Positions 46,662 through 57,349 of a stretch of 64,000 bases of DNA are shown here, one piece after another. The notes beneath the pieces are model-generated. The model saw nothing but the letters and a program-made list of their open reading frames with translations, was not told the DNA's origin and searched no databases. Numbering within the stretch: position 1 is the stretch's first letter; the number at the start of each line of letters is the position of its first letter. Source of the stretch: Przewalskia tangutica (lineage: Eukaryota > Streptophyta > Magnoliopsida > Solanales > Solanaceae); contig CM056728.1 of NCBI GenBank assembly GCA_029844215.1, forward strand, positions 89,341,676-89,405,675, given 5' to 3'. A program made the translations under genes and the position numbers.

Positions 46662-49600
46662 TGTTATGCCCCGTAGTTCCGGAGTATGTATGTGAGGACG
46701 TACGTACAATGTATACGCCCTAATTAGGGTAAGATTGATAGAATTGTTTTCCGACGGAAAGTATTCCGAACCTTGTGAAGGAAATTTTGCGCTTTCAATA
46801 TTTTTACGATTATGGAATTGTTCCGAGAGATAAAATATTTTGGACCAATAGGAGGGCGACAAGTGTCACCCCTAGATTGGGCCATGTGGGACGAAATTGA
46901 GTGGACAAGTAGTCAAGACAAGTGGCCAAAAGTCTTGCATGGCTAGTCTTGGCTTGGTGAATTTGGCTAAGTTTAGTGGGCAAGTCTTGCATGGTCAAGG
47001 TCTTGCATGGCTTTAGTAAGACAAGTGTGGGAAGGAACCTTCACATATGATCTCTACCTTACACATGTGTTAATCTCAACCCTTGGTTGTGCTATATAAA
47101 CCCCCTTAGTGGATGAAAATCAGCCACACTTAACATATTACAAGACTTGAAAAACATTTCCTCTCCCTCCTTCTCTATCTTGATTTCGTCCAACCCCCCC
47201 GCCCCTAACCACATGTTGTCCAAAAATTCTTAAACTTATAAGTGTTCTTCCTTAATGTGTTAGGAAGATTTTTTAACCAAGAGTTAGACAAGATTTCACA
47301 CCCCTAGCCTCAAAAACATTCCCTTGGCCGAGAGTAGGCAGATTTTCGAAACTGTTTTGGGCAGATTCTTAGTCAAGTTTGGAAGGGAATATCTCCTAGC
47401 ATATAAGGTGTTTTTGGGTGTTTCGAAAGCCTAAAATGAAGTTCGTCGAGTCTAGTTTCTAATGAAACAAACCACTCGTCGATAGGATACTGGAGTAGAG
47501 AGTTATCGACGTTGCAAGTTCAGCTGACAAAGCAGTAGCTAAAAATCTGGACAGTCACGTTTTTGGGTTATCTTGAGGTAATGAACCTTAACCTCCTTGT
47601 GAAGTTGATTTATTATGTATATATGGATATTACACATATATTGGGGGTATATTATGTACTATAAGATATAAAGAAAGATTTGGATCTTGCTAAGAAGTTA
47701 ACAACAAAGAAACTATAACTTATATAAAGATTGGAATATAAGTTGAAGGACTAATGAAGTAATTGGATAAGTATTATTGTAAAAGTTGGTCAAGGACCCC
47801 AACTTAAGGAACGTATCTACTTTGGACTTTTTACTTTGGACTTCATTACTTATTGTTATTATGAAGGCGAGATAGTAAACCGCGTTACCGTTTGGGCGTG
47901 TAATCCCCTTCTTTTACTTATTGTTATTATAAAGGGAGATAGTAAACCGCGTTACCGTTTGGGTGTGTAATCCCCTTCTTTTACTTATTGTTATTATAAA
48001 GGGAGATAGTAAACCGCGTTACCGTTTGGGCGTGTTATCCCCTTCTTTACTTATTGTTATTATGAAGGGAGATAGTAAACCGCGTTACCGTTTGGGCGTG
48101 TTATCCCCTTCTTTTACTTATTGTTATTATAAAGGGAGATAGTAAAACCGCGTTCCGTTTGGGCGTGTTATCCCCTTCTTTAGTTATTTTTGTTATGAAG
48201 GAGAGATTGTTAATCGCGTTCCGTTTGGGCGTGTTATCCCCTTCTTTAGATTTAAGTATTATTGCACCTTAATTATAGTAGGTTAATCACGGTTATCGGG
48301 CCTTGGAAAAGGTGGGAAATTGAGTAGAAACGGGGGAGGTGCTGCCGAATTTTCCGTAGGATATGGAACTTGTTCTTAGAAATATCCTACGAAGAGATCT
48401 AGAGGTTAATGGACGTTTCGTGGCCATTATAGGTGGAAGTTCAACAAGTAGCGTATTCTACTTGAAGGGTGGAAAAGGCTAGCAAGGTTATAGTACTTGG
48501 GAGCGTTTTACTAATAGTTGATAATCGTCGCGAGGTATGTGAACCTCTTCCTATCTCTTCTAGCATGATATTTGCGAAATATATATATATAGTACGGTAG
48601 ACGTACGTGTGTAAAATGAATTTGGTTTATTTAAAACATAAAGTGTTATAATGGCTTTATGGGAAGTTAGTTATAACAACTTTATGTAAGTAAAGGAATG
48701 GTTTGTTGATTTTTAAAAAAGAAAAGATAAGAGACTTGACTCATATTTGACTTGATTTAATATGTGAAGAACTTGAATTGTGTGGAAAGCTGTGAAACCT
48801 CATTCGTGAGTAATGAGTACTTGGTTTCGAATGATAATGTTATATCGATTGCGGAAATGAGAATAAATATCGAACATCCCACTGCAACGTTAATAAAGGA
48901 AAATATAATGACAAATAATTAATATTATTAAAACAAGTAGAAACCTCCATCTGCATAGAAGCTAAGATAAGACAAAATTGTATTACATTTCCTAGATCAC
49001 GGTTGCTTTAATAAGGTCATTAATAACAAGTATTGATTTTTCTTAAATTCCAAAGTAAGGAACTTGTTTTCTAAAAGGATAGAGACTTGAGAATTTGAAG
49101 TGTGTTGGTTTAAAAGAAATGCATGTTTTTGTCGTAAGATGGTTTAAAAAAGAAGGTATGGAAATTGTTTGGGTTTACTTAACAAGATGGTTACTCTACT
49201 TTGATGCTACGAGTATCGTGTGACCCTCTTGTGAAAGAAATGGATCTTTTTAAAGAGTTAAAGTATGTAGTACCTTGGGGTTAAAACTCGGATTTGTTGA
49301 CATGAAATGCAAGTACCTTGTGTGAGTAACTTGCCTATGTTTTGTGATAGCTTTGTCATACTTTCGTGTTGGCTTGATGAAGTAAACATGTTGTGATACT
49401 ACGTGTGTTAGTACCTTGTGATGTTTGTGTAAAGAGGTTATTCTTGTTATGCTTATGTTGTTTGACGATAAGCCGTTGTGTTCGATTCTTGTGATGTTTG
49501 TGTAAGGAGGTTATTCTTGTTATGATTATGGTGATTACGATAAGCCGTGGTGTTCGATTCTTGTGATGTTTGTGTAAGGAGGTTATTCTTGTTGTGCTTA

Positions 49601-50699
49601 CGTTGTTTAACGATAAGCCGTTGTGATAGTATTATACCACTCACCTCTTGACATGATCACGGGGTTAAGCTGCCCCGTCACGAGAATACCTCACGCGGGT
49701 CCGGAGACCTATGCGGGCTGCGGAGTTCGAGTTGTGTGCGAGGAATACCTCATGTGGTCTATGTGGCCATGCGGACTACGAGAGTCCAGGACGATGCCGA
49801 GGATTAGCTACCCTCGATGCGAGGAATACCTCATGCGGGCCTAAGGTGGCCTATGCGGACTGTGGGAGTCCACGATTAGGCACGCATAATGATACTATGG
49901 GCGATTGGCCTTGCTTCGATCATTCGCGGCCTAGAAAAGACCAGTTACATTATATCTATTATTGCTCTTGTTTGTGATGTGGCACTATGTGCGGTTAACT
50001 TGGTTGTTTCATACATATTTGTGAATTGGTTTTAAAATGTTATGGTTATATTTGAGTGATGACCTTGAGGGCGTGAGTCCCTGACTTGACACGATTGTTT
50101 ATAGGTTGTGAAATGATATCTTTTTAGAGACAATGTTGATGTTCATTACTCTTGTTGATTTGCCGGGCCTTGTGAAACGCATTTTGATTGTCATATACGT
50201 CTCCTGTTTTATATAAACTATTATGATTTCCTTTACAGTATTTTCAGTTTCACATACTTGGTACCTGTTGTACTGACCTCCTTCGGGGGGCTTCGTTCAT
50301 GCCGCAGGTTGAGGTACGTAGCTTGCTGATCCGCACTCTTGGGATCACTGTTCAGTTCTTGGAAAGCTCCATTTCTCCGGAGGCTTTGTCTTTGGTATAA
50401 TCCCCTGTCATTGTAGGTACTTGTACATTCAGGGGTATGGCGGGGCCCTGTCCCGTCATAGTTGTGGTTACATTCTTAGAGGTCTGTAGTACTGTTGTGG
50501 GCAGGGTTCGTAAAGGATGTAACTGTTCAAGTTTTGGTTTATATATATACATGCCGAAAGGCGACATTTTCTTGGTTAGACTGTTCTTACTCTTTATTGT
50601 TCATGTCTTTGTTTTTATATTCCGCTGGTTACTCTGATGTATATCTACTTGGGTGCCCGGGTAAGGCACCAGTCACGGGCTCGGGATCGGGTCGTGACA
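46662..50699 (+). repeat. 3' LTR of element 2
   Basis: 4038 bp partner of 39695-43733. TATA box TATATAAA at 47093-47100; 67-bp array about 47840-48244; 72-bp repeat 49430-49623; GC-rich repeat zone 49670-49880; U5 hairpin near 50651. In the divergent clusters this copy generally agrees better with solo LTRs B and F (for example GTACTGACCTCC near 50269, where the 5' LTR reads GTCTCGACCTCC). Confidence 0.94.
47840..48244. repeat. 67-bp minisatellite in 3' LTR of element 2 (6 copies)
   Basis: Same units and order as at 40890-41290, with one or two base differences, supporting recent duplication by reverse transcription of a single template. Confidence 0.92.
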
Positions 50700-50949
50700 G
50701 TTGTTATGTCAAAAACTCTTAGAGGTCTGTACTCCTGTTGTGAGTTGGGTTTGTAAAGGATGTAATTGTTCAGGCTTTTTGATATTTATATATATGATTG
50801 AAAGGCGACCTTACCGGTTAACCTGTTTCTTATTTTACATTGTTTCCATGTCTATGAGTTTATTCCGCTGGTTTTCTCTGATGTATACCTACTAGGGTGC
50901 CCGGGGTAAGGCACCAGTTGCGGGCCCGAGGTCTGGTCGTGACATGATT

Positions 50950-51847
50950 AGGCTCTTGACCCCTCGATTCCCGAGAAACTCGGTGATCTCGAAGTTTTTC
51001 GAAGCTTGGTTTATGGACATTGTACTCACTTGGTAAGTCAATTTTGTAGGCATTGTCATTGATCTTTTCAAGGACTTTAAACGGTCCATCTCCTCTTGGG
51101 CACAACTTTCCCTTCCTCAATTGGGGAAACCTCTCCTTTCGAAAGTGAACCCAAACCCAATCATCCGGTTGGAAGTTCACTCTCTTTCGGCCTTTGTTTT
51201 GTCTTTTGGTCACTCTTGTGTTGATCTTCTCTATGTGTTCCTTCACTTTAGCATGAATCTTCACCATTTCGATTGCCCTTTGTTTTGCATTTAAACTCAC
51301 AACAACATCACTAGACAAAGGGGTTAAGGTTAAGGGAAACAAAGGATTAAAACCATAACAAACTTCAAATGGAGTCACACCAATAGAGGAGTGGAGAGAT
51401 CTATTATATGCAAATTCCATCAAAGGTAAATGGTCCTCCCATGAAGTTGGTCTTCCTCTAACCACACACCTAAGCATGCTCCCAAGAGTCCTATTCACTA
51501 CTTCGGTTTGTCCATCCGTTTGAGGGTGACAAAAAGTAGAGAATATGAGCTTGGTGCCAAGTGCACCCCAAAGACTCTTCCAAAAATGACTAAGGAATTT
51601 GGAATCTCTATCACTAACAATAGTGCAAGGTACCCAATGTAATTTAAGAACATGAATAACAAACAAAAATGTCACATGAGATGCATCATCACACTTGTGA
51701 CATGGTATGAAATGAGACATTTTGAAAATCTATCCACTACCACAAAAATACTGTCATGATCCCTCTTAGTTATTGGTAGACCCAAAACAAAATCCATAGA
51801 AATGTCTACCCAAGGGCTATTAGGAGTATGAAGAGGGGTATACATAC
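50950..51847 (-). pseudogene. Integrase core and C-terminal module of element G
   Basis: Minus-strand reading: VDISMDFVLGLPITKRDHDS (first catalytic Asp, about 51755-51815), then a one-base frame break near 51716-51722, then FVIHVLKLHWVPCTIVSDRD (second Asp region) and FCHPQTDGQTEVVNRTLGSM (catalytic Glu), followed by the C-terminal GPY/F-type part with GPFKVLEKINDNAYKIDLP (about 51010-51080). This integrates the cDNA in the family. The frame after KIDLPSEYNV slips again before reaching solo LTR F at 50944. Its upstream half lies beyond solo LTR E, at 55292 onward. Confidence 0.88.
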
Positions 51848-52689
51848 TGTCACATCCCGAACCCCGGGCCCGCGACTGGTACCCTACCTGGGAACCCTTC
51901 TATACACACAACATGAGTAACACGCGGAAGATAGTAACACTCATTTTTTTTCTTAAAGATAAGGCAAGGCCGATAAGGCTGACGTATATATATACCATAC
52001 CCAACTGGGTCTAAACTGTACAATAATGTAAATACAACTTTAGTCAGTCCAGCTCACATATGAATACAGACCTATAAGAGTTTGACAACAACTGTGACGG
52101 GACAAGGCCCCGTCGTACCCCTGAATATACCTATCCATAATGACAAGCTCCAGAACATTGGAGCTATCCCAAAATGCTGAACAAGGATCCTAAGCTCACG
52201 GATCCACAACTGTGTACCTAGACCTGCGGACATGAACGCAGCCGGGCGAGGTCGATAACAAGTGCTAAGTATGGAACTGAAATAAAGTACAGTATTAAAA
52301 TCATGGTTGTGTACAAGAATGACAGGGGCAAGTATAGAAAAACAAATACCAGATCCTACCGTGTCACATAACCTAAAAGCCAACTGCACCTTGTATCAAT
52401 GTACTATAACAACTCCAAGAGTCGACTGTGCCTTTCAAGAATATAATATCACACAGTCCAAATACAAAGCAAGAAACAAGTATGATAACCAAATTAATCA
52501 ATAAGAGTAATGAAAATCAACTTCATCTTTTAAAAGACCATTTCACAATATATAGCGATGTATGCAAGTCGTGGACGCATGCCTCAAAATCATTACTCAA
52601 ATATAACCATGGGTCTCACGCCCTAATATCAATCATGCGTGGAATTCCTTCACCGCCGGCGATCCATGATATAATATAACACAATATGT

Positions 52690-53010
52690 ATACATGAACA
52701 CGTGTCCCACTGCGGTCATAAAATCACGGGCAGTAGGAAAGCTAACCACGAATCCGGCTGCATCATAAAATCGACCGGCAAGTACGGCCGACTACGGATC
52801 CGGCTGCGTCAACAATCGGCCGGCAAGTACGAAGCCAGCTACGATCCGGCTGCGTCGCGAGATATGACCGGGCAAGTACGGAAGCCGTCTACGAGTGCTG
52901 TACCAAATCGTGTTATAGAACCGAGGCAGTACGAAGGCACCACTAGATCCAAGGCTGCGTCGGCGGCGGCAAGTACGGAAGCTAACTACCAGATCCTGCC
53001 TGCGTCACTA
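52690..53010. repeat. About 50-bp degenerate GC-rich repeat in solo LTR E (6 units)
   Basis: Units share GGCAAGTACGGAAGC and ATCCGGCTGCGTC. Copies differ by small indels, again mostly at CCGG/CAG/CTG sites, so the true regularity may be higher than the sequence shows. Confidence 0.75.
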
Positions 53011-53126
53011 AACCTCATGGAGAGCTAGTCCATGGAATAACAATATCATCCGGGAATTGCACCCGCATCCTGGCCGCATGCCCCCGGAACCTTCATCGGT
53101 GCAGGCATGTCCATGGATCAATAATA

Positions 53127-53461
53127 GTGGAAGCATACCCGTGGGCCACCCAACGTGTCACTATGTCCAAGGAACGATATAGTGGAAGCATACCCGTGGA
53201 CCATCCAACGTGTCAGTATGTCCAAAGGAACGATATAGTGGAAGCATACCCGTGGGCCACCCAACGTGTCAGTATGTCCAAGGAACGATATAGTGGAAGC
53301 ATACCCGTGGGCCACCCAACGTGTCAGTATGTCCAAGGAACGATATAGTGGAAGCATACCCGTGGACCATCCAACGTGTCAGTATGTCCAAAGGAACGAT
53401 ATAGTGGAAGCATACCCGTGGGCCACCCAACGTGTCAGTATGTCCAAGGAACGATATAGTG
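53127..53461. repeat. 55/56-bp minisatellite in solo LTR E (6 copies)
   Basis: GTGGAAGCATACCCGTGGGC, CACCCAACGTGTCAGTATGT, CCAAGGAACGATATA. Copy starts are 53127, 53182, 53238, 53293, 53348 and 53404. Two subtypes (GTGGGCCACC and GTGGACCATC) recur in a pattern suggesting block duplication of a three-unit segment. Confidence 0.94.
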
Positions 53462-53869
53462 AGATGACCGGCCCTCCATCGAGAGACGCGGTATCATAAG
53501 AATACAACACTTGCACAACAAGGCTAGCACAAGCAAGCATAGGCAAGTTACCATACTTCTAGACTTTCATTAACATGTAAACTGATTCACCATTTTATAA
53601 CTCAAGGTACTTTCATTTTATGCCAACAATCCGGGTTTTAAACCCAAAGTACTACGTACTTCAACTCTCTTAAAAAGATCCTTTTTCACGTAAAAACCAC
53701 ACGATACTAATACCCGTAGTATCAAGACACGTCTACTTTTCAAACCAAGTTACTACTCCTTTCCCAAAATCAAGTCGTTTATAAATCAAGTCTCTTATCT
53801 TTCAAGATCAAGTCTCTTAACTTTTAAGATCAAACCTCTTAACTTTCAAAATCAAGTCTCATATCTTTT

Positions 53870-54245
53870 AAAATAATCAAATCTCAATACTTTGAAAATT
53901 AAGTCTCATAACTTTAAATCAAAGTCTCATAATCTTTAAAGGAATCAAATCTCATAACTTTGAAAATCAAGTCTCATAACTTTAAATCAAAGTCTCATAA
54001 TCTTTAAAGGAATCAAATCTCAATACTTTGAAAATCAAGTCTCTTAACTTTAAATCAAAGTCTCATAATCTTTAAAGGAATCAAATCTCAATACTTTGAA
54101 AATCAAGTCTCTTAACTTTAAATCAAAGTCTCATAATCTTTAAAGGAATCAAATCTCAATACTTTGAAAATCAAGTCTCATAACTTTAAATCAAAGTCTC
54201 ATAATCTTTAAAGGAATCAAATCTCAATACTTTCAAAATCAATAT
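53870..54245. repeat. 68-bp AT-rich array in solo LTR E (about 5.5 copies)
   Basis: Unit: CAAATCTCAATACTTTGAAA, ATCAAGTCTCTTAACTTTAA, ATCAAAGTCTCATAATCTTT, AAAGGAAT. Copies are very similar, and shorter AATCAAGTCTC subrepeats precede it from 53760. The equivalent place in solo LTR C (25290-25560) carries a related, irregular repeat. Confidence 0.92.
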
Positions 54246-55291
54246 TCATTAATGTAGTAACTTAGCAAGGTCAACTAGACTCCACTACTTCCTAACGACT
54301 CTTACCAACATCCCTCATAAGACTTGGTAAGAACTTAGGAATATTCTAGACATGTTTTTATCCTAAAATCTATCACGTGAATACTTTCTAATTACAAGGC
54401 AAGTACTTCAAGAAGGCAAGTCACGTATACTCCAAATAACAAGGCAAGTATACTTCAAACAACAAGTCATGTATATACTCCCAACAACAAGGAAGTATAC
54501 TCAAATAACAAATCATGTATACTCCTAACAACAAGACAAGTATACCATAAAAATACTCATGTCTTAGAGAAGAGGAAGTCCACATACCTCGCGACGACTA
54601 ACCGTTTCGACACGTAGCAAAACGCTCCAAGTACTTCAACTTCATCGGTTATTCCTTTAGCCAAGTAGACCATGCTACACGTAGTACTTCAACCTAAAAA
54701 TGGCCATAGTACTTCTATCAATATCTTACTTACTATTGTAAGACTTATACCAAAAAATTGCCCTCTAATTCTACGGAAAATCGGGCAGCACTTCTTTTGT
54801 TTCTACGTACTTTTCCACCTTTTCCAAGGTCCGTATTTCCATAACCAACAAGCCACATTTAAGGCGCAACCAACAGTTAACCAAATGGGATTACACGCCT
54901 AACTGGACGTGTAAAATTTTGCCCCACAATTTATATAAAACAGTCCGCAAAGTCCATAATTGGCCCGTGTCACCCTATGATTCGTCTAAAATATTTTCAC
55001 CCTCCAAAAAGTCCATAATTGGCCAAAATATCGAAAAAACTTGTGGGCCCCACTAAATTATAAAATTTCCCGGGTGGGCCCCACATGACCAAATCCGAAA
55101 ATAAAATTCCATAATTCTAATATATTCTATGAATCCACATACCAAATTTGAGAATCATATTCCAATTAATGAACCTTTTTCCTTCACGAGGTTCCGAGAT
55201 TTTTCCGGAATTTTTCATTCTTTCTAAAATTCAAATCCCAAATTCTCAAGTACGTTCTTATCTCAAACTGTTGGAAATACGGGGTGTAACA

Positions 55292-56203
55292 CATACCTTG
55301 AGGGCGAGTCTTGGACTTGGCTTGCTTGCACTCTAGGCATTGTCCACAAAGTCTCTCCACATCATATCTCATCTTGGCCAATAGAATTGCTCCTTGAAGA
55401 TGTCAAGAGTTTTGGCAACTCCAAAGTGACCCATCATGCCTCCACTATGTGCTTCCTTCACGAATAGTTTCCTCCATGAGCTTTTTGGAACACATACTCT
55501 ACCATTTTTGAACAAGAATCCATCAATTAATTGGAACCGATCAACCCTCTTTCCTTGGGCTAACTCTTCATAAACCACGTTGAAATCAGAGTCATTGGAA
55601 TAGAACTCCTTCAAACTTTCAAATCCCATCATTTTAGAAGTCATGACATTCAACAACACAAATATCCTAGACAAAGCATCCTCCACAACGTTCTCCTTTC
55701 CCCGTTTGTAGGTGATCACATAAGGAAAATACTCAATAAATTCCACCCATTTTGCATGCCTCTTGTTGAGTTTAGATTGACCCTTCAAGGGACTCAAGGA
55801 TTCATGATCCGAACGGATCACAAACTCTTTATGCCATAAATAGTGTTTCCAATGAGCTAACACCCTCACTAGTGCATACAACTCTTTGTTATAGGTAGAG
55901 TAGTTCAAAGAAACCCCTTTTAACTTTTCACTAAAGTAGGTCAATGGCTTCCCTTATTGCATCAAGACTCCACCAATGCCAATACCCGAAGCATCACATT
56001 CAATCTCAAATGTCTTCTCAAAATCCGGCAATTGCAATAATGGAGAAGTACTCAATTTCGCCTTCAACTCTTGAATGCCTTCTCTTGTTCATCTCCCCAT
56101 ACAAAAGGTATATCTTTCTTGATCAATTTGGTTAAAGGAACGGCAATGGTACTAAATCCCTTCACAAATCTCCTATAAAAACGTGCCAACCCATGGAAAC
56201 TCT
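55292..56203 (-). pseudogene. RNase H and integrase zinc-binding part of element G
   Basis: The minus-strand frame 55369-55944 gives YFSEKLKGVSLNYSTYNKELYALVRVLAHWKHYLW (RNase H region), WVEFIEYFPYVITYKRGKENVVEDALS (RNase H end) and HSGGMMGHFGVAKTLDIFKEQFYWPR (integrase His pair). This is followed, after a frame slip near 55380, by RLCGQCLECKQAKSK (Cys pair). Bases 55945-56203 read in pieces as the RT connection/RNase H start (RFYRRFVKG-like), with stops. Solo LTR E cuts it at 55291. Confidence 0.85.
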
Positions 56204-57349
56204 TTAATCGATTACATTTTTAGGAGTGGGCCAAGTTCTAATGGATTCAACCTTCTCTTCATCAACCTCCACACCATTCACATTTACCACAAAACCCAAG
56301 AATATCACCCGATCAACACAAAATGAACACTTCTTGAGATTAACATACAACCTCTCACGCAACAAGACATCAAAAACTTGCCTCAAATGACACACATGAT
56401 CCTCAATAGTCTTGCTATAGACAAGAATATCATCAAAATAAATGACGACAAACTTATTGATGAAAGGCTTCAACACATGGTTCATCAATCTAATGAAAGT
56501 GCTAGGCGCATTGGTGAGACCAAATGGCATGACAAGCCACTCATATAGCCCAAACTTGGTTTTGAAGGTCGTCTTCCACTCGTCACCGGGGTGCATGCGA
56601 ATTTGGTGGTATCCACTTCGAAGATCAATTTTAGAGAACACACTTGAGCCACATAGCTCATCCAACATATCATCAAGTCTCGGGATAGGATGTCGATACT
56701 TCACTGTTATTTTGTTAACGACTCTACAATCGATACACATCCTCCAAGTGCCATCTTTCTTGGGAACAACTATCACGGGTACGGCACATGGGCTAAGGCT
56801 CTCTTTCACTAGCCATTTGTCAAGTAGCTCTTATACTTACCTTTGCAATTCTTTAGTTTCTTTCGGATTGCTCCTATAAGCCGGTTTGTTGGGAATTTGG
56901 GAACCCGGTACAAAATCAATTTGATGTTCAATACCCCTCAATGGAGGCAATCCTTTGGGCATCTCCTCCGGAAATAAGACGTCATATTCCTGCAAAAGAG
57001 AAGAAACAATACTAGGCAAAGTGCTAGTATCTTGGTTAGTATGCAACAAGAGATCTTTGTTGACAAGGCACACCATAAAATTCCCCTCATCAACTCCTTT
57101 CAAGTAATTATTTGGTTTGGCAAGTGTACACATCTTAAATTTTCCCCTTGTTACCCCTTGTCCCTCTTGGCTAAGTAGAGATTTTTTCTCAACCTCCTCA
57201 TTTTGAACTCTCTCCCGAAGTTCCTTCATGATTCTATAGTCCTCACTCACTTGATAGGGTGTCAATGGGGTGAGGATATGGTTTCTTCCCTCAAAGACAA
57301 AGGAATACTTATTAGATCTCCCACTATGTTGCACATCCCTATAAAATTG
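56204..57349 (-). pseudogene. Reverse transcriptase of element G with protease-RT linker
   Basis: Linker frame 56837-57334 (SLLQEYDVLFPEEMPKGLPP; IDFVPGSQIPNKPAYRSNP) leads into RT 56204-56809: SPCAVPVIVVPKKDGTWRMC, KIDLRSGYHQIRMHPGDEWK, MPFGLTNAPSTF, and the catalytic YFDD at 56429-56440, then FLGFVVNVNGVEVDEEKVES. It is nearly full length, but a stop lies between the two frames (about 56810-56836) and the linker start is detached from the protease. RT motifs are otherwise intact. Confidence 0.9.

Larger units (their letters stand above)
39695..50699 (+). mobile_element. Element 2: non-autonomous giant-LTR Ty3/gypsy element, youngest-looking insert
   Basis: TGTTATGCCCCGTAG at 39695 to GGTCGTGACA at 50699; perfect TSD GTTGT (39690-39694; 50700-50704). 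LTRs are 4039 and 4038 bp, internal region 2928 bp, total 11.0 kb. The LTRs look almost identical over long stretches, including equal copy numbers of a 67-bp and a 72-bp array, which suggests recent insertion. Internal content is PBS, short gag, zinc knuckle, integrase fragment and PPT; there is no protease, RT or RNase H. It lies 240 bp from the U5 end of solo LTR F. Confidence 0.95.
36909..50944 (+). mobile_element. Solo LTR F (giant-LTR family), interrupted by element 2
   Basis: TGTTACACCCCATAG start at 36909, GGTCGTGACA end at 50944, TSD TGATT at 36904-36908 and 50945-50949. Net length about 3.03 kb (36909-39694 plus 50705-50944). TATA-like TATATATA at 37398-37405; a mutated G-box palindrome (GACACGTTTCACC) near 37230. 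A two-copy 72-bp repeat (GATGCGAGGA(A/G)TACCTCATG) lies at 39110-39290. It sits in the 3' part of element G's polyprotein and destroys it. Confidence 0.93.
51848..55291 (-). mobile_element. Solo LTR E (giant-LTR family, minus)
   Basis: U5 end TGTCACATCCCGAACC at 51848, U3 end GGGGTGTAACA at 55291, 3444 bp, perfect TSD CATAC (51843-51847; 55292-55296). It splits the integrase of element G exactly: the protein reads KQAKSKTRPQG on the right side and continues with YTPL on the left. It shows the uninterrupted form of solo LTR C. Arrays at 52690-53010, 53127-53461 and 53870-54245. Confidence 0.95.

Noticed and set aside
53127..53461. Regularly spaced repeats that could be mistaken for a CRISPR array
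   Set aside because: Head-to-tail 55/56-bp units without unique spacers, in a plant LTR; an ordinary minisatellite.
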